DNA of 64,000 nucleotides from SKLM01 sp964542755. Its GTDB lineage: Bacteria > Chloroflexota > Anaerolineae > B4-G1. This document shows, piece after piece, positions 52,388 through 61,775 of this stretch. How positions within the stretch are numbered: the first letter of the stretch is position 1; each line of letters starts with the position of its first letter. Both the position numbers and the translations under genes were made by a program. The notes under the pieces were generated by a model that was not told the origin of the DNA, did no database searches, and worked only from the letters and a program-made list of their open reading frames with translations. The stretch covers positions 1 to 64,000 of the forward strand of contig CAZIWL010000005.1 of NCBI GenBank assembly GCA_964542755.1. The letters run 5' to 3'.

Positions 52388-52807
52388 CTACCGGGCTAGC
52401 TTGACCTCACTTGCCTCCGGGCCCTTATCCGACTCAGTCACGGAGAACGTCACTTTCACGCCTTCATCGAAGTCTCTCTCGTTCCCTTCAGCAATGGCGT
52501 TCTTGTGGAAGAAGATGTCCTCGCCGTTCCGCATGGTGATGAAACCGTACCGCTTTCTCGGCTCATACCATTTAACCACTCCGGCCTGCTCGCCTTCCTC
52601 CAATGACTCTACCGACTCTACCGACTCTACCGACTCCACCGACTCCACCGATTCCACCGACTCCACTGGCTGACCCTCTCGGCACTCCGGACAGAGAGAG
52701 GGCTCAACTTCCAACCCCATCTTTTCGAGCCGTCGTTGCTCCTCAACGGTGAAGACGTACTGCTTTTCGCACTTCTCGCATGTGGCCCACGTATCGCGGT
52801 GTGGCAC
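52388..52807 (-). CDS. Zinc-ribbon/cold-shock-domain fusion with VES repeat linker
   Basis: A 139-residue protein. An N-terminal CxxC ribbon (CEKCEKQY and CPECREG) is joined by seven VES tripeptides to a C-terminal cold-shock domain (GVVKWYEPRKRYGFITM, DIFFHKNAIAEG, VTFSVTESDKGPEA). The RNA-binding RNP1-like KRYGFI and RNP2-like DIFFHK motifs are present. Start GTG 52807 follows AAGGAGG. The promoter lies some 210 bases upstream, giving a long leader. It probably binds RNA or single-stranded DNA; what the zinc ribbon adds is unknown. Confidence 0.85.
   Translation of the reverse strand: MPHRDTWATCEKCEKQYVFTVEEQRRLEKMGLEVEPSLCPECREGQPVESVESVESVESVESVESVESLEEGEQAGVVKWYEPRKRYGFITMRNGEDIFFHKNAIAEGNERDFDEGVKVTFSVTESDKGPEASEVKLAR
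52605..52667. repeat. Nine-base tandem repeat, seven units, coding VES
   Basis: GACTCTACC repeats at 9-base steps with one- or two-base variants (GACTCCACC, GATTCCACC, GACTCCACT). Length changes by whole units would keep the frame of the host gene. Confidence 0.9.
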
Positions 52808-53015
52808 AGAAACCTCCTTATAGCACTTCTAACTGTAAGAAAACTCACCTGGCGACAGACGCACAACAGCGGCAGATGCCTCTGGCACCCTGCCCTGCCA
52901 TCGTCTCCGGCTGTCCCCACGTGCTTTCTACGTGTGTCTCCTGCACGTCCACAGGTACGTACTGAAGGCACCTAATCAAGCCTCGTATCTGCTCTCTGTA
53001 CGTCCTGTTGACGCT

Positions 53016-53044
53016 ATCTTACGTGATGGAAGAGCTTTTGTCAA
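53016..53044 (-). promoter_or_regulatory. Promoter of the cold-shock fusion gene
   Basis: On the minus strand TTGACA (53039-53044), 17-base spacer, TAAGAT (53016-53021). This leaves a 5' leader of about 200 bases before GTG 52807. Confidence 0.65.
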
Positions 53045-53147
53045 TGCGATGCTAGTGGTAGGTTCGCGGTGCGCGGCGGGGTGAGCAGCACGAGTTCCCG
53101 GACCCGACCAGTCCAGTGCAAGGGCACGATGAACGGCGGAGAGGCCA

Positions 53148-53175
53148 TTGCCAAATTGACTCTCCAGGGTAGAAT
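53148..53175 (+). promoter_or_regulatory. Promoter of the xdhC-like gene
   Basis: TTGCCA (53148-53153), 16-base spacer, TAGAAT (53170-53175), about 50 bases before ATG 53226. Confidence 0.5.
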
Positions 53176-53225
53176 CAAGCCATCGGCAGTGGCGGCATAC
53201 ACTATCGAGGAGCTAGAGAGGCACC

Positions 53226-53999
53226 ATGAGCGATTCCAATGAGGCAATCTACGAGGCTGCGGTCAGGGCAATGCGGGATGGTGAAGCAGTGGCGTTGGCC
53301 ACTATCGTGGACGCGGGCCCCTCGTCGCCGCGGGCGCCTGGGGCCAAAATGCTGATCTACGCGGACGGGAGGACTGAGGGCACTGTCGGGGGAGGGCCGT
53401 CCGAGGCCTGGGTCGTCGGTCAGGCCCGGGAGGCACTCATCGAGGGCCGGTCGCGGCTCATCTCTCGGTCGGCAGAGGAGGGGGAGGACGTGTGTGCCGG
53501 CGACATCAGCTGCTTCGTCGACATCCTGCTGCCTGAGCCGACGCTGCTGATCGTCGGCGCGGGCTACATCGGCCAGGCCGTGGCATCCATAGGGGCGTGG
53601 CTGGGCTTCCGCATTGCCATCCTAGACGAACGTCCATCGATGGTATCGCCTGAGCACTTTCCAGATGCGGATGTTCTCATCGGTGGGTCCTTGGATGCGG
53701 AGCTCCAGTCTTATCCCTTGGGCGAGCACGTCTATGTTATCCTGGTCACACCGCACCATTCCCCGGACGAGGAGGCCCTGGCGATCCTGGCCGAGCGTGA
53801 GGTTCCCTACGTGGGTCTGCTCGGCGGAAAACGCAGAACTGAGGCTACCTTTGGCAGGGCTCGGGCGCTGGGGGTGCCCGAAGGTTTCCTTGAGCAGATC
53901 CACACGCCCATTGGCATCGATATCGGCGCCGAGACGCCTAAGGAGATAGCGCTCTCCATCCTGGCTGATGTCACCGCTGTCCGGCGAGGAGGACGCTAG
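53226..53999 (+). CDS. XdhC/CoxI-family protein
   Basis: A 257-residue XdhC-like protein: ALATIVDAGPSSPRAPGAKM at the N-terminus, GTVGGGPSEA near residue 55, a Rossmann part LLIVGAGYIGQAVASIGAWL near residue 103, VTPHHSPDEEAL and YVGLLGGKRRTEATF. The family inserts or sulfurates molybdenum cofactor of xanthine- and CO-dehydrogenase-type enzymes. The usual Cys in the GGGC motif is Pro here. No molybdenum hydroxylase gene is in the window. It is followed three bases later by an MFS transporter gene. Confidence 0.85.
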   Translation: MSDSNEAIYEAAVRAMRDGEAVALATIVDAGPSSPRAPGAKMLIYADGRTEGTVGGGPSEAWVVGQAREALIEGRSRLISRSAEEGEDVCAGDISCFVDILLPEPTLLIVGAGYIGQAVASIGAWLGFRIAILDERPSMVSPEHFPDADVLIGGSLDAELQSYPLGEHVYVILVTPHHSPDEEALAILAEREVPYVGLLGGKRRTEATFGRARALGVPEGFLEQIHTPIGIDIGAETPKEIALSILADVTAVRRGGR

Positions 54000-54002
54000 T
54001 CT

Positions 54003-55295
54003 ATGGAAGCAGCGTTGCCTCAGTCTGAGGTGCGGCGCAGTTTTGTGCTCAACGTCTTCAATGGGGCGCTCTTCAATTCCGCCTCCCGACTGATCGATCC
54101 CCCTTTGGTCCTGACCTGGTTCATCAGTCAGTTGACGGCGTCCAACTTGCTCGTCGGCTTGGTAACACCCCTGGGAACGGCAGCCTGGCTCCTTCCCCAG
54201 GTCTTTGTCTCCCCGCGAATCCAGCGCATGGAGCGAAAAATGGGAAGCTACTCCCTCGCCGGCGCGATCAGGGTCTTGATCTGGCTCGTGTTGGCGGGGA
54301 TGCTCTGGTTCGTGGATGCACCGGCAGTCTTGCTCCTCAGCTTCTTCGTGCTGTACACGACGGCTTGGGTTGTGGGCGGTATGGCGGGGCTGACCTTCTT
54401 TGATGTGGTGGCGAAAACCATCCCGGCAACGCGCCGCGGCTCGCTCTTTGCGTGGCGGCAGTTTGTCGGCGGGCTGCTGGGTCTCGGTGCCAGCTGGGTG
54501 GTGACTAGGGTCTTGAACCAGCCCAGCTTGCCCTTCCCCCGGGGCCACGCTGTTCTCTTCCTCCTCTACGGTCTCACCATCGCCCCGGCCGTTGGCGCTT
54601 TCGCCGCCATTCGCGAGCCCGCGGGAGAACGCGGGATCGAGCCCGGATCCCTCGGTGAGCAGCTGGGACGCGCACTTCGGGTTCTCCGGCGGGACGATGT
54701 CTACCGGCGCTACATGGTGGCCCGCCTGGCCCTGGGCTTGGCAGAGATTGCGCTGCCCTTCTACGCCGTGTACGCCAAGCGCGTGCTTGGTGCACCGGAC
54801 GGCATGGTCGGTATCTACGTGGCTGCGCGCGTCGCTGCTCAGCTGCTCCTCAACCTCCTCTGGGGGCGGTTGAGTGACCGCCGAGGGAATCAAGTCGTCA
54901 TGCGGCTGATGAGTGCCGGTGGGGGTCTGGCGGCCGTCTTCGCCATCGGCCTGGTGGTGCTCGTGAACGTGGCCCAGCCCCAGGGACCGTGGCTGCCTTA
55001 TCTGGTGTTGCCTCTCTTCCTGCTCGACGGCGCCGTATTGCCGGCCAAGGTTCTTTCCGGCAGCAATTTTCTACTCGAGCTCGTGCCGGCCGGTGAGCGT
55101 CCACTCTATCTCGGCCTATCGAATACGCTGATGGGTATCGTGGTCCTCATCTCGGGTCTCGGAGGACTCGTTATCGACCTCTTGGGGTTCACTTGTCTCT
55201 TCGGCCTGGCGGCGGGGCTGTTTGTGGTCGCCTATGTCTCCACCTCCAGGCTTCCGAACACCCGAGAAACGCTCGAAACGGTGGAGGCTGTGTGA
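54003..55295 (+). CDS. Major facilitator superfamily transporter
   Basis: A 430-residue protein with about twelve hydrophobic segments. The intracellular loop between helices 2 and 3 (SPRIQRMERKMGSYSLAGAI) and its counterpart in the second half (GRLSDRRGNQVVMRLMSAGG) show the MFS pattern. The substrate is unknown. ATG 54003 comes three bases after the xdhC-like stop, so both are on one transcript; the next gene (APH-like) starts about 50 bases later. Confidence 0.85.
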   Translation: MEAALPQSEVRRSFVLNVFNGALFNSASRLIDPPLVLTWFISQLTASNLLVGLVTPLGTAAWLLPQVFVSPRIQRMERKMGSYSLAGAIRVLIWLVLAGMLWFVDAPAVLLLSFFVLYTTAWVVGGMAGLTFFDVVAKTIPATRRGSLFAWRQFVGGLLGLGASWVVTRVLNQPSLPFPRGHAVLFLLYGLTIAPAVGAFAAIREPAGERGIEPGSLGEQLGRALRVLRRDDVYRRYMVARLALGLAEIALPFYAVYAKRVLGAPDGMVGIYVAARVAAQLLLNLLWGRLSDRRGNQVVMRLMSAGGGLAAVFAIGLVVLVNVAQPQGPWLPYLVLPLFLLDGAVLPAKVLSGSNFLLELVPAGERPLYLGLSNTLMGIVVLISGLGGLVIDLLGFTCLFGLAAGLFVVAYVSTSRLPNTRETLETVEAV

Positions 55296-55344
55296 ACGAG
55301 GCTCGGTGGACGCTGATCGGTTGCAGGCGCCGCGGAGAGTGTTG

Positions 55345-56379
55345 ATGGATCAGGCTGACGAGCGGCTAGCCCCCGTGGAACCGCCGGCCGACGTGCCCGA
55401 GATTCAGCGGGGCAATTGGCTGAGCCTCGAACCCGGCGACCCTGTGGTTGAGTACGGGGTGGAGAAGCTCTGGGCTGGCCCGGGCCAGCCGGTTTCCTGG
55501 CGGGCAGCTAGGCTGTCCCAGGCGGCTTACGTCTACCGCGAAACCTCGACCAAGTGGTCCTTCGTGGCAAAGTTCTACGCGGTCAAGGCGGGTTCAGAGG
55601 CCGACACCTATGCTCAGCGCGAGCACGACCGCATCCATCAGGTGCAGGCTCTCGGTCTCGGGGATGGCAAGGCCCGCGCCGTAAAACCGCTTGGCCTCTC
55701 GCGCGGTGTTCTCTTCCTGGAGCATCTACCTGGACTCACCCTTGAGAACATCATCGCTGTGCGCCACAGCCAGCCAGGAAGGCTGAGCGACGCCCTACGG
55801 TCGGTGGCCCAGTTTCTCGTCGAACTCCACGTGCGGGGCCTCCGGCCCGAGGCTGAAGGACCCGATTTCGCGTCCTCGTTGGCCTACGCTCGAGACGTCG
55901 TCCATCAGCTCGCGAAATGGGGGGTGCTGCAAGACGATCCGCTGGCCCGTGACGGGGTCCTCCGTCTGATCGACCGCTGGGCCAGAGATTCCGATATGGA
56001 GGCTTTCGCTCCCACGCTTACCCACGGCGATGCGACCACGACCAACGCCGTCTTTCCAGGAGCGGAGGGGATCGTTGTGTTGGACTGGGAGCGGCTGTAC
56101 CCGGGAGATCCGGCTTCTGACCTGGGCCGTCTAATGGCGGAGGTGACCCACAGTATCAACCAACACGGCGGCAGCGTGCTGGAGGCCCAGCCTTTCGTAG
56201 AGAAACTGTGTGATGCCTACTTCCGTGCGCTGCCGGACGACTGGGACGGCGAAGGCCTCGTCCGACGGGCCAGATTCTACCGAGCCTCAAGTACTCTGCG
56301 CATCGCTCGCAATGGGTGGGTCTCCCGCCTGGATCGAACGGCTCTCGTGGCTCAGGCCATGGGGCTGCTGGCCCGCTAG
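55345..56379 (+). CDS. Aminoglycoside-phosphotransferase-like small-molecule kinase
   Basis: A 344-residue protein of the APH/choline kinase fold. The ATP-binding Lys is in WSFVAKFYAVK; the catalytic loop is THGDATTTNAVF (HGDxxxxN) and the metal motif VVLDWERLYPGDPASDL. The phosphate acceptor is not defined; such genes next to phosphatases and transporters often act on sugars, choline-like compounds or antibiotics. ATG 55345 is preceded by GGAGAG; GTG and TTG codons just upstream are in frame. Confidence 0.8.
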   Translation: MDQADERLAPVEPPADVPEIQRGNWLSLEPGDPVVEYGVEKLWAGPGQPVSWRAARLSQAAYVYRETSTKWSFVAKFYAVKAGSEADTYAQREHDRIHQVQALGLGDGKARAVKPLGLSRGVLFLEHLPGLTLENIIAVRHSQPGRLSDALRSVAQFLVELHVRGLRPEAEGPDFASSLAYARDVVHQLAKWGVLQDDPLARDGVLRLIDRWARDSDMEAFAPTLTHGDATTTNAVFPGAEGIVVLDWERLYPGDPASDLGRLMAEVTHSINQHGGSVLEAQPFVEKLCDAYFRALPDDWDGEGLVRRARFYRASSTLRIARNGWVSRLDRTALVAQAMGLLAR

Positions 56380-56401
56380 CCGAGTCACCGAGGAGGCCTC
56401 C

Positions 56402-57058
56402 TTGGAAGTCTACTTGATCCGCCACGGGCAGTCCACAAACCAGGTGCTGGACAGTCGCGACGATATTGTGTTTGATCCGCACCTGACGGAACTCGGCTGT
56501 CGCCAAGCCGACCTGCTGGCCCGCTTCTTCGCCGCGGGCGAGGAGGCCGTCCGATTCGCCGAATCGAGAATCGACCGGCTCGTTTGCAGCCCCATGTGGC
56601 GGGCTCTGCAGACCGCCCGGCCCCTCGCTAGGGCCTTGAACCTCCAGCCGGAAGTCTGGGTCGACGTCCACGAGCAGGTCTTGACCGACGAGATCCGCTC
56701 CGGGAGCACGAAACAGGAGATTCTGACTGCCTTTCCCGAATATGTGCTCCCCGATGGCGTGACGGACGAAGGATGGTGGCATCGGGGACGGGAGACGCGC
56801 TCGAGCCGCATGGAGCGAGCGCTCAGGGTAGCCTTTCGCGTCTGGGAGCGGGCTGACGTAGACGAAAATCTGGCGATCGTGTCTCACGCCAGGTTCATTG
56901 ATTCGCTCCTGAAGGCGATACAGGACCAACTGCCAAGTCGGTGGTGCTGGTACCATCACAGTAACACGGCCATCTCTCGCCTCGCCCTCGTCGAGGGGCG
57001 GCTTGAGATCCGCTACCTCAACCGGGTCTCCCATCTCACGCCGGACCTGGTCTCTTGA
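56402..57058 (+). CDS. Histidine phosphatase (phosphoglycerate-mutase-like)
   Basis: A 218-residue protein with the RHG catalytic motif at the very start (VYLIRHGQSTNQ), CSPMWRALQTARPLA near residue 64 and the second catalytic His in LAIVSHARFIDSLL near residue 160. I use TTG 56402, five bases after AGGAGG, because the catalytic motif begins six residues later, the normal spacing. It overlaps hemW by one base. The substrate is unknown; broad-specificity phosphatase is the safe label. Confidence 0.85.
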   Translation: MEVYLIRHGQSTNQVLDSRDDIVFDPHLTELGCRQADLLARFFAAGEEAVRFAESRIDRLVCSPMWRALQTARPLARALNLQPEVWVDVHEQVLTDEIRSGSTKQEILTAFPEYVLPDGVTDEGWWHRGRETRSSRMERALRVAFRVWERADVDENLAIVSHARFIDSLLKAIQDQLPSRWCWYHHSNTAISRLALVEGRLEIRYLNRVSHLTPDLVS

Positions 57059-58373
57059 TGCGGCTTTCTTATGCCTCAGCGCCGCCGATTGACCTGAGGC
57101 GCCCGGCCATTGCACTCTATCTGCACGTACCGTTCTGCCGAGCGCGATGTGCATACTGCGACTTCGATACGTTCGCAGGCCTGGAGGCGTTCATCCCTGC
57201 CTACGCAGACGCCCTGGCGAGGAAATCCGGGCGGCGGGCGAGCGGTGGCGACCAGCAACTGTCCCAACGATCTATTTCGGTGGTGGTACCCCCTCCCTTC
57301 TGCCCCTCCAAGTTGTGGACGATCTCGTGGATGCTCTGCATACCGCCTTCGATCTATCCCAGGGTGTGGAGGTCAGTTTTGAGGCAAATCCCGGCACCGT
57401 CAGTCCAGACTACCTGTGCGGACTTCGGCAACTGGGCATCAATCGCCTAAGCCTTGGGATCCAATCCGCCGATGACGGCGAGCTGGAGAGATTGGGCCGC
57501 GTTCACAGTTGGCGTGATGCGGTGCTGGCGGTCGATTGGTCTCGAAAGGCCGGGTTCGATAATCTGTCTCTCGATCTCCTGTTTGGCGTCCCTGCTCAGT
57601 CTTTGAGTGACTGGGAGGTGACCTTGGGACGTGTGATGGGGCTCGACTCGGAGCATCTCTCGCTCTATGGCTTGGTGATCGAGAAGGGGACACCCCTCGC
57701 CGAGAGGATACGACGCGGCGACGCGGTGCCTGTGGAGGACGATTTGGCAGCCGACATGATCGAGTTGGCGGAGGAGATGCTCGCCGACGCTGGGTACTTC
57801 CACTACGAGATCTCCAACTGGGCCCGGACCGGGATCTCGCCCCTGGAGGGAGATGCTCGCTGGTGGCCGGAAGGCACCGCCAAGGCATTGGGCTCCGTCT
57901 TGTGCGAGAGGATCACGGGCCGGGTCTGTCACCATAATCTGACCTATTGGCGAAATCGACCGTGGTTGGGGCTGGGTGCGGCGGCGCACTCCTGGATGCC
58001 GCCTGGCTTACCGCCCCGCATCGTGAACTCTGGGACGGCGTCAATCGGTGGGCAGAGATGGGCGAACCCAAGACATCCACAGGACTACGTCGCCTCCATG
58101 TCGAAGACGGTCGGTCTTCCCAGCGTCGAGGAGGTAGAGGTCATCGACCCTCAGCTAGAGATGGGCGAGACGATGATGCTCGGGTTGCGTTTGGCAGAGG
58201 GTGTGCGTGCTCGGCGTTTTGAACAACGCTTCGGTCGCTCGCTGGTCGACGTCTTCGGCGGCGAGCTGGATGAGCTCCGTGGTCTTGACCTGGTCACCTG
58301 GGACGGCGTCGTGGCACGGCTCACCGCGCGCGGCAGGCTCCTGGGCAACCGCGTATTCGAGCGTTTCATCTGA
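57058..58373 (+). pseudogene. hemW: HemW-like radical SAM protein with a frameshift near 57222
   Basis: The N-terminal part has the radical SAM motif CRARCAYC in LYLHVPFCRARCAYCDFDTF. The frame then needs one extra base after 57222: with a G added, AGG GAA ATC restores AREIR, and the protein continues IYFGGGTPSLL, EANPGTVS and RLSLGIQS to the stop at 58373, about 438 residues. The sequence retains HNLTYWRNRPWLGLG, the HemW signature, but about 28 residues are inserted between NWAR and CHHNL. The frameshift could be a sequencing error, since the rest is intact. HemW is a heme chaperone, not a coproporphyrinogen oxidase, in studied bacteria. Confidence 0.75.
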
Positions 58374-58978
58374 TGGACTTCGCGGCCCGATCGACTCTCG
58401 AAGTGGGGCTTCTTTCGGACACCCATGTCCCGTACCGGATGAAAGAGCTGCCGCGGACCGTCCTTGACGCTCTCGACGGCGTCGACCTTATCCTCCACGC
58501 GGGCGATGTGGACAAGCCTGCGGCGCTGGATCTTCTACGCGAGCTGGCCCCGGTATTTGCGGTGCGGGGCAACGTCCACGTGCTCGACCTGTCCACCGGC
58601 GGCGCATCACTCCCCGCGTCGCTGGAGCTGTGTCTGGCCGGTCGGTCCGTGATCGTCACGCACGGGTCTCTCCGCGGACTGAGCAGCCTCTGGTTCAAGG
58701 GGCGGGACGTCATTCTGCGTTTGTTGGATGCCAGCGAAAAGGCCCGTTTCAATGCCCGTGTCGCTCAAAGGCTGAGGGCCCTTCATCCGTGTGCCGATAT
58801 CATCGTCTTTGGGCACACACACCGTGCCTTCACCGAATGCGTCGGCGACACACTCCTCGTCAACCCAGGGGCGGTCTGTCCAACCTTGAGGGAGGTCCCG
58901 ACCGTCGCGCGCATGACCCTGAACGATGACAACGTCCAGGTACACGTAATGACCCTTGACCAACCGGGGTCCTGGTAG
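58373..58978 (+). CDS. YfcE/MJ0936-type metallophosphoesterase
   Basis: A 201-residue calcineurin-like phosphodiesterase: LLSDTHVPYR near residue 13 (DxH), ILHAGDVDKP near residue 40 (GDxD), VRGNVH near residue 64 (GNxx), VIVTHGS near residue 95 and FGHTHRAF near residue 146 (GHTH). These are the full metal-binding set. It overlaps the hemW stop by one base. The natural substrate is unknown. Confidence 0.9.
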   Translation: MDFAARSTLEVGLLSDTHVPYRMKELPRTVLDALDGVDLILHAGDVDKPAALDLLRELAPVFAVRGNVHVLDLSTGGASLPASLELCLAGRSVIVTHGSLRGLSSLWFKGRDVILRLLDASEKARFNARVAQRLRALHPCADIIVFGHTHRAFTECVGDTLLVNPGAVCPTLREVPTVARMTLNDDNVQVHVMTLDQPGSW

Positions 58979-59152
58979 CCACCGAAGAAACCAGAATGTC
59001 GATCCGACGTCGTCTACCCCGGTCCGCGGTACATCTCTTACTCTCGATCCCTGTAGATTTTCAGCGCCGTGATTGACTCGGTTCAGTCCCTGGACTTCTT
59101 CAGGAGGTCGTCTCCGATCCTCGCGCGTATTCTTGGCTTGGTAGCCCTTCCG

Positions 59153-59181
59153 TTGACAGAATCTCGGGTCAGGGCCATAAT
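59153..59181 (+). promoter_or_regulatory. Promoter of the nucleotidyltransferase-like gene
   Basis: TTGACA (59153-59158), 17-base spacer, CATAAT (59176-59181), 37 bases before ATG 59218. Confidence 0.7.
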
Positions 59182-59217
59182 CGGTGCAAACCGAATAGAA
59201 ATAGAAAGGGGGACCCA

Positions 59218-60543
59218 ATGGCCGAAGAGAACGTTCGAGGCAAGGATGAGGTGGTGCGGATCATCGAAACTGCTCAGACCCTGGGGATCGAGGTGGACGA
59301 GTCTGACGTAAGTCAGTGGCTGACGGCCATGGCTGCCTCGGGCTCGATGGATTGGGATGTGGACGAAGAGGTGGGTATCTTTGGCCACGAGATTACGCTC
59401 CTTGATTTTGACAAAGCCTCATTGGAACGCTATCGGCGCATCGCCGACGTCGTCCAACTGCCCGATCTGCCCAACGTGGAGACGGCCATCAGCCTGGCGG
59501 GCAGTGCGGCTCAGGGGGTAATCCAGCGCTATCCGGGTGATGCTGACTACTTCGAGCGTGTCAACATCCACGCCGAGACTCGTGAGGAGGCGTGCCAGAT
59601 CCTGGCGGATCTGATGCGGGACAAGGCCTTGAACACGTTCCAGGGGCCAGACTACCATCTCATCGAAGTCAAGTTCGGAACGTGGAAGACGGACGTGGTG
59701 AAGGATGGGGAGCACCTCCCTGCCGGGTCCCCCATATCCTGGAGCGCTGAGGAGGTCCAGGAGGGCACGATGCGCGTCTTCCGCGAGTCCGGCGATCTCT
59801 GGGAGGTCGCCTGGTCATACGGTGCCCTTGATCCCGGATGGTGCAAGATGGACTGGGTGATTGCGGAGCCCGAACGCGGCCGAGTGGTGAACGCCAGCAA
59901 CATGTTGGACGTCACTTGGGAGTCCCCTGACGGCGAGATCGTGCCCCTCGACGGTTTCTTGGATCCCTATTTCCAGGAGGTCTACCTGGAAGCGGAGTCG
60001 GTCCCGCTGTTCACCAAGTTGAGTCGCCAGGTTTCCCCTCGGGCGCTGGACGACTACGTAGGTCAGATCACGGGCGAGGTCGAGAAGTATACCCACGATC
60101 CAGCGAACTACGGTAAGGCGGCCAAGCGCCTCTACAATATCTTTCGCCTCACGGGGCAACATGGGGCGGCAGCGCTTATCAGAGAGCTCTTCGACGAGCC
60201 GGCCGCTCTCCTCTATCAGGTCTGGTCCCTCATGGATACCATCGATGATGCAGGCAGCGCCGATTCGACGATCGATCGTAGGACCCTGGCGCGCCAGACC
60301 GACGAGCTGATCCGAAATGTCGTCGACACCACTGAGGGGCCCATGGAATCGGAGATCGTCTCCGCTCTCCTCCGGCTGCGCGATGACGTGACCGGTTGGA
60401 TAGAGCTGGGTGAAGAGCGGGGAGAGTTCATCGCGGATTCGCGGGAAAAAGTGGAGAGCCTGGTCAACAAGTACTTCAAGGAGAAACTGCTGGCGATCCC
60501 GGACGCTCGCGACTTCATCAGGGCCCTGAGGGTCGAGCACTAG
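59218..60543 (+). CDS. Unrecognised protein with a nucleotidyltransferase-like motif
   Basis: A 441-residue cytoplasmic protein. Around residue 95 it reads LAGSAAQGVIQRYPGDADYF: a GS pair followed 13 residues later by DxD, the pattern of pol-beta-type nucleotidyltransferases. The rest shows no motif I know; the C-terminal 180 residues are helical and acidic. It has its own promoter and SD (AAAGGGGG), and the next gene (tocopherol cyclase-like) starts 14 bases after its stop, so the two are linked. The nucleotidyltransferase assignment is inference. Confidence 0.55.
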   Translation: MAEENVRGKDEVVRIIETAQTLGIEVDESDVSQWLTAMAASGSMDWDVDEEVGIFGHEITLLDFDKASLERYRRIADVVQLPDLPNVETAISLAGSAAQGVIQRYPGDADYFERVNIHAETREEACQILADLMRDKALNTFQGPDYHLIEVKFGTWKTDVVKDGEHLPAGSPISWSAEEVQEGTMRVFRESGDLWEVAWSYGALDPGWCKMDWVIAEPERGRVVNASNMLDVTWESPDGEIVPLDGFLDPYFQEVYLEAESVPLFTKLSRQVSPRALDDYVGQITGEVEKYTHDPANYGKAAKRLYNIFRLTGQHGAAALIRELFDEPAALLYQVWSLMDTIDDAGSADSTIDRRTLARQTDELIRNVVDTTEGPMESEIVSALLRLRDDVTGWIELGEERGEFIADSREKVESLVNKYFKEKLLAIPDARDFIRALRVEH

Positions 60544-60557
60544 GTCTCAGTTCCCAC

Positions 60558-61547
60558 GTGCTCCGTTTCCTCCGCCGGACTCTCCACCCGGCCTGGTACC
60601 AGGGTAATCACCAGGGTCCGCCCTATTTCGAGGGCTGGTACTTTAAGCTGGTCGACGCGACCCAGCAGCATCGGATCGCGGTTATCCCTGGCATCTTCAA
60701 GGCGGCCGATCTGGAGAAGGGACATGCCTTCATCCAGATCCTTGATGGCGGTTCCGGCGAGGCCACGTATCACGCCTATGCGACGGATACGTTCCGCGCC
60801 GCGGAGCGCGAGTTCGACGTCTCCATCGGCGATAGCCGCTTCACTCTCGAGGGCGTAGTCTTGGGTGTCGATTCGGAGGATCGCTCTCTGACCGGTCAGG
60901 TGCGTTTCACGGATGTCACACCCTGGCCGGTCAGATGGACCTCTCCCGGGGTGATGGGGTGGTTCGCCTGGATGCCCCTTATGCAGACCTATCACGGGGT
61001 TCTCAGTCTTGACCACGCCATTCAGGGCTCCCTCGTCCTTGACGGAGAACGCATCGATTTTGACGGAGGCCGAGGGTACATCGAGAAGGATTGGGGGCAC
61101 TCTTTCCCCGAGGCGTGGGTCTGGACCCAGACAAACCACTTTGGCCGGGAAGGCACTAGCCTCACGGCCTCCATTGCCACGATACCGTGGTTCTGGACGT
61201 CCTTCCGGGGTTTCTTGATCGGTCTCTGGCACGGAGGTCGTCTCTACCGCTTCGCTACCTACACCGGGGCGCGCATTGAGGAACTCGTCATAGACGAGGA
61301 CGCGGTCAGCCTGGTCGTCGGCGATGGGACGTACCGCCTATCGATATCGGCCCATGGCGCGTCTGGAGGTGTCCTGCGTGGGCCCACAGGGCGAGATATG
61401 CTCGGTCGTGTGCCCGAGTCCCTGGATGCGCGCGTGAGGGTCAGGCTCACCGCTCGGCGATCCGGAAGTTCTGCCGTGGTCTTCGAAGGCGTCGGGGAGC
61501 ACGCGGGATTGGAGATCGTTGGAGACCCGGACGGCCTGATCTCCTGA
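60558..61547 (+). CDS. Tocopherol-cyclase-like protein
   Basis: A 329-residue protein starting LHPAWYQGNHQGPPYFEGWY, then FKLVD, the signature of the tocopherol cyclase family, with DGGRGYIEKDWGHSFPEAWV near residue 170 and WTQTNHFGREG following. In plants and cyanobacteria VTE1 closes the chromanol ring; many bacterial homologues lack the pathway and their role is unknown. GTG 60558 is the start; an SD is not obvious, which suggests coupling to the gene upstream, 14 bases away. No other tocopherol genes are in the window. Confidence 0.8.
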   Translation: MLRFLRRTLHPAWYQGNHQGPPYFEGWYFKLVDATQQHRIAVIPGIFKAADLEKGHAFIQILDGGSGEATYHAYATDTFRAAEREFDVSIGDSRFTLEGVVLGVDSEDRSLTGQVRFTDVTPWPVRWTSPGVMGWFAWMPLMQTYHGVLSLDHAIQGSLVLDGERIDFDGGRGYIEKDWGHSFPEAWVWTQTNHFGREGTSLTASIATIPWFWTSFRGFLIGLWHGGRLYRFATYTGARIEELVIDEDAVSLVVGDGTYRLSISAHGASGGVLRGPTGRDMLGRVPESLDARVRVRLTARRSGSSAVVFEGVGEHAGLEIVGDPDGLIS

Positions 61548-61775
61548 CTGATTTCGGGTCATCTGTCATATCCCACGAGGCTGCTCATCGACGGTTGATG
61601 GTCTCGCAACCGAGCCCCCCATGAACATGGGGGAAGGCCCTGCGTCTATTCCTGGCGCCAAGGGGCAGTCCTTCCCCAATTCACAAGACCTGCCCCACCT
61701 CTTCATCATTCCTTCATAAGCCTGTGGCATACTCCTGTCAGTCAAGTCAAGGTTGTCTGGCAAGGAGGTGGAGCC

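Noticed and set aside
52605..52667. CRISPR-like regular repeat
   Set aside because: Nine-base units without spacers, inside a coding frame; it is a tandem repeat.
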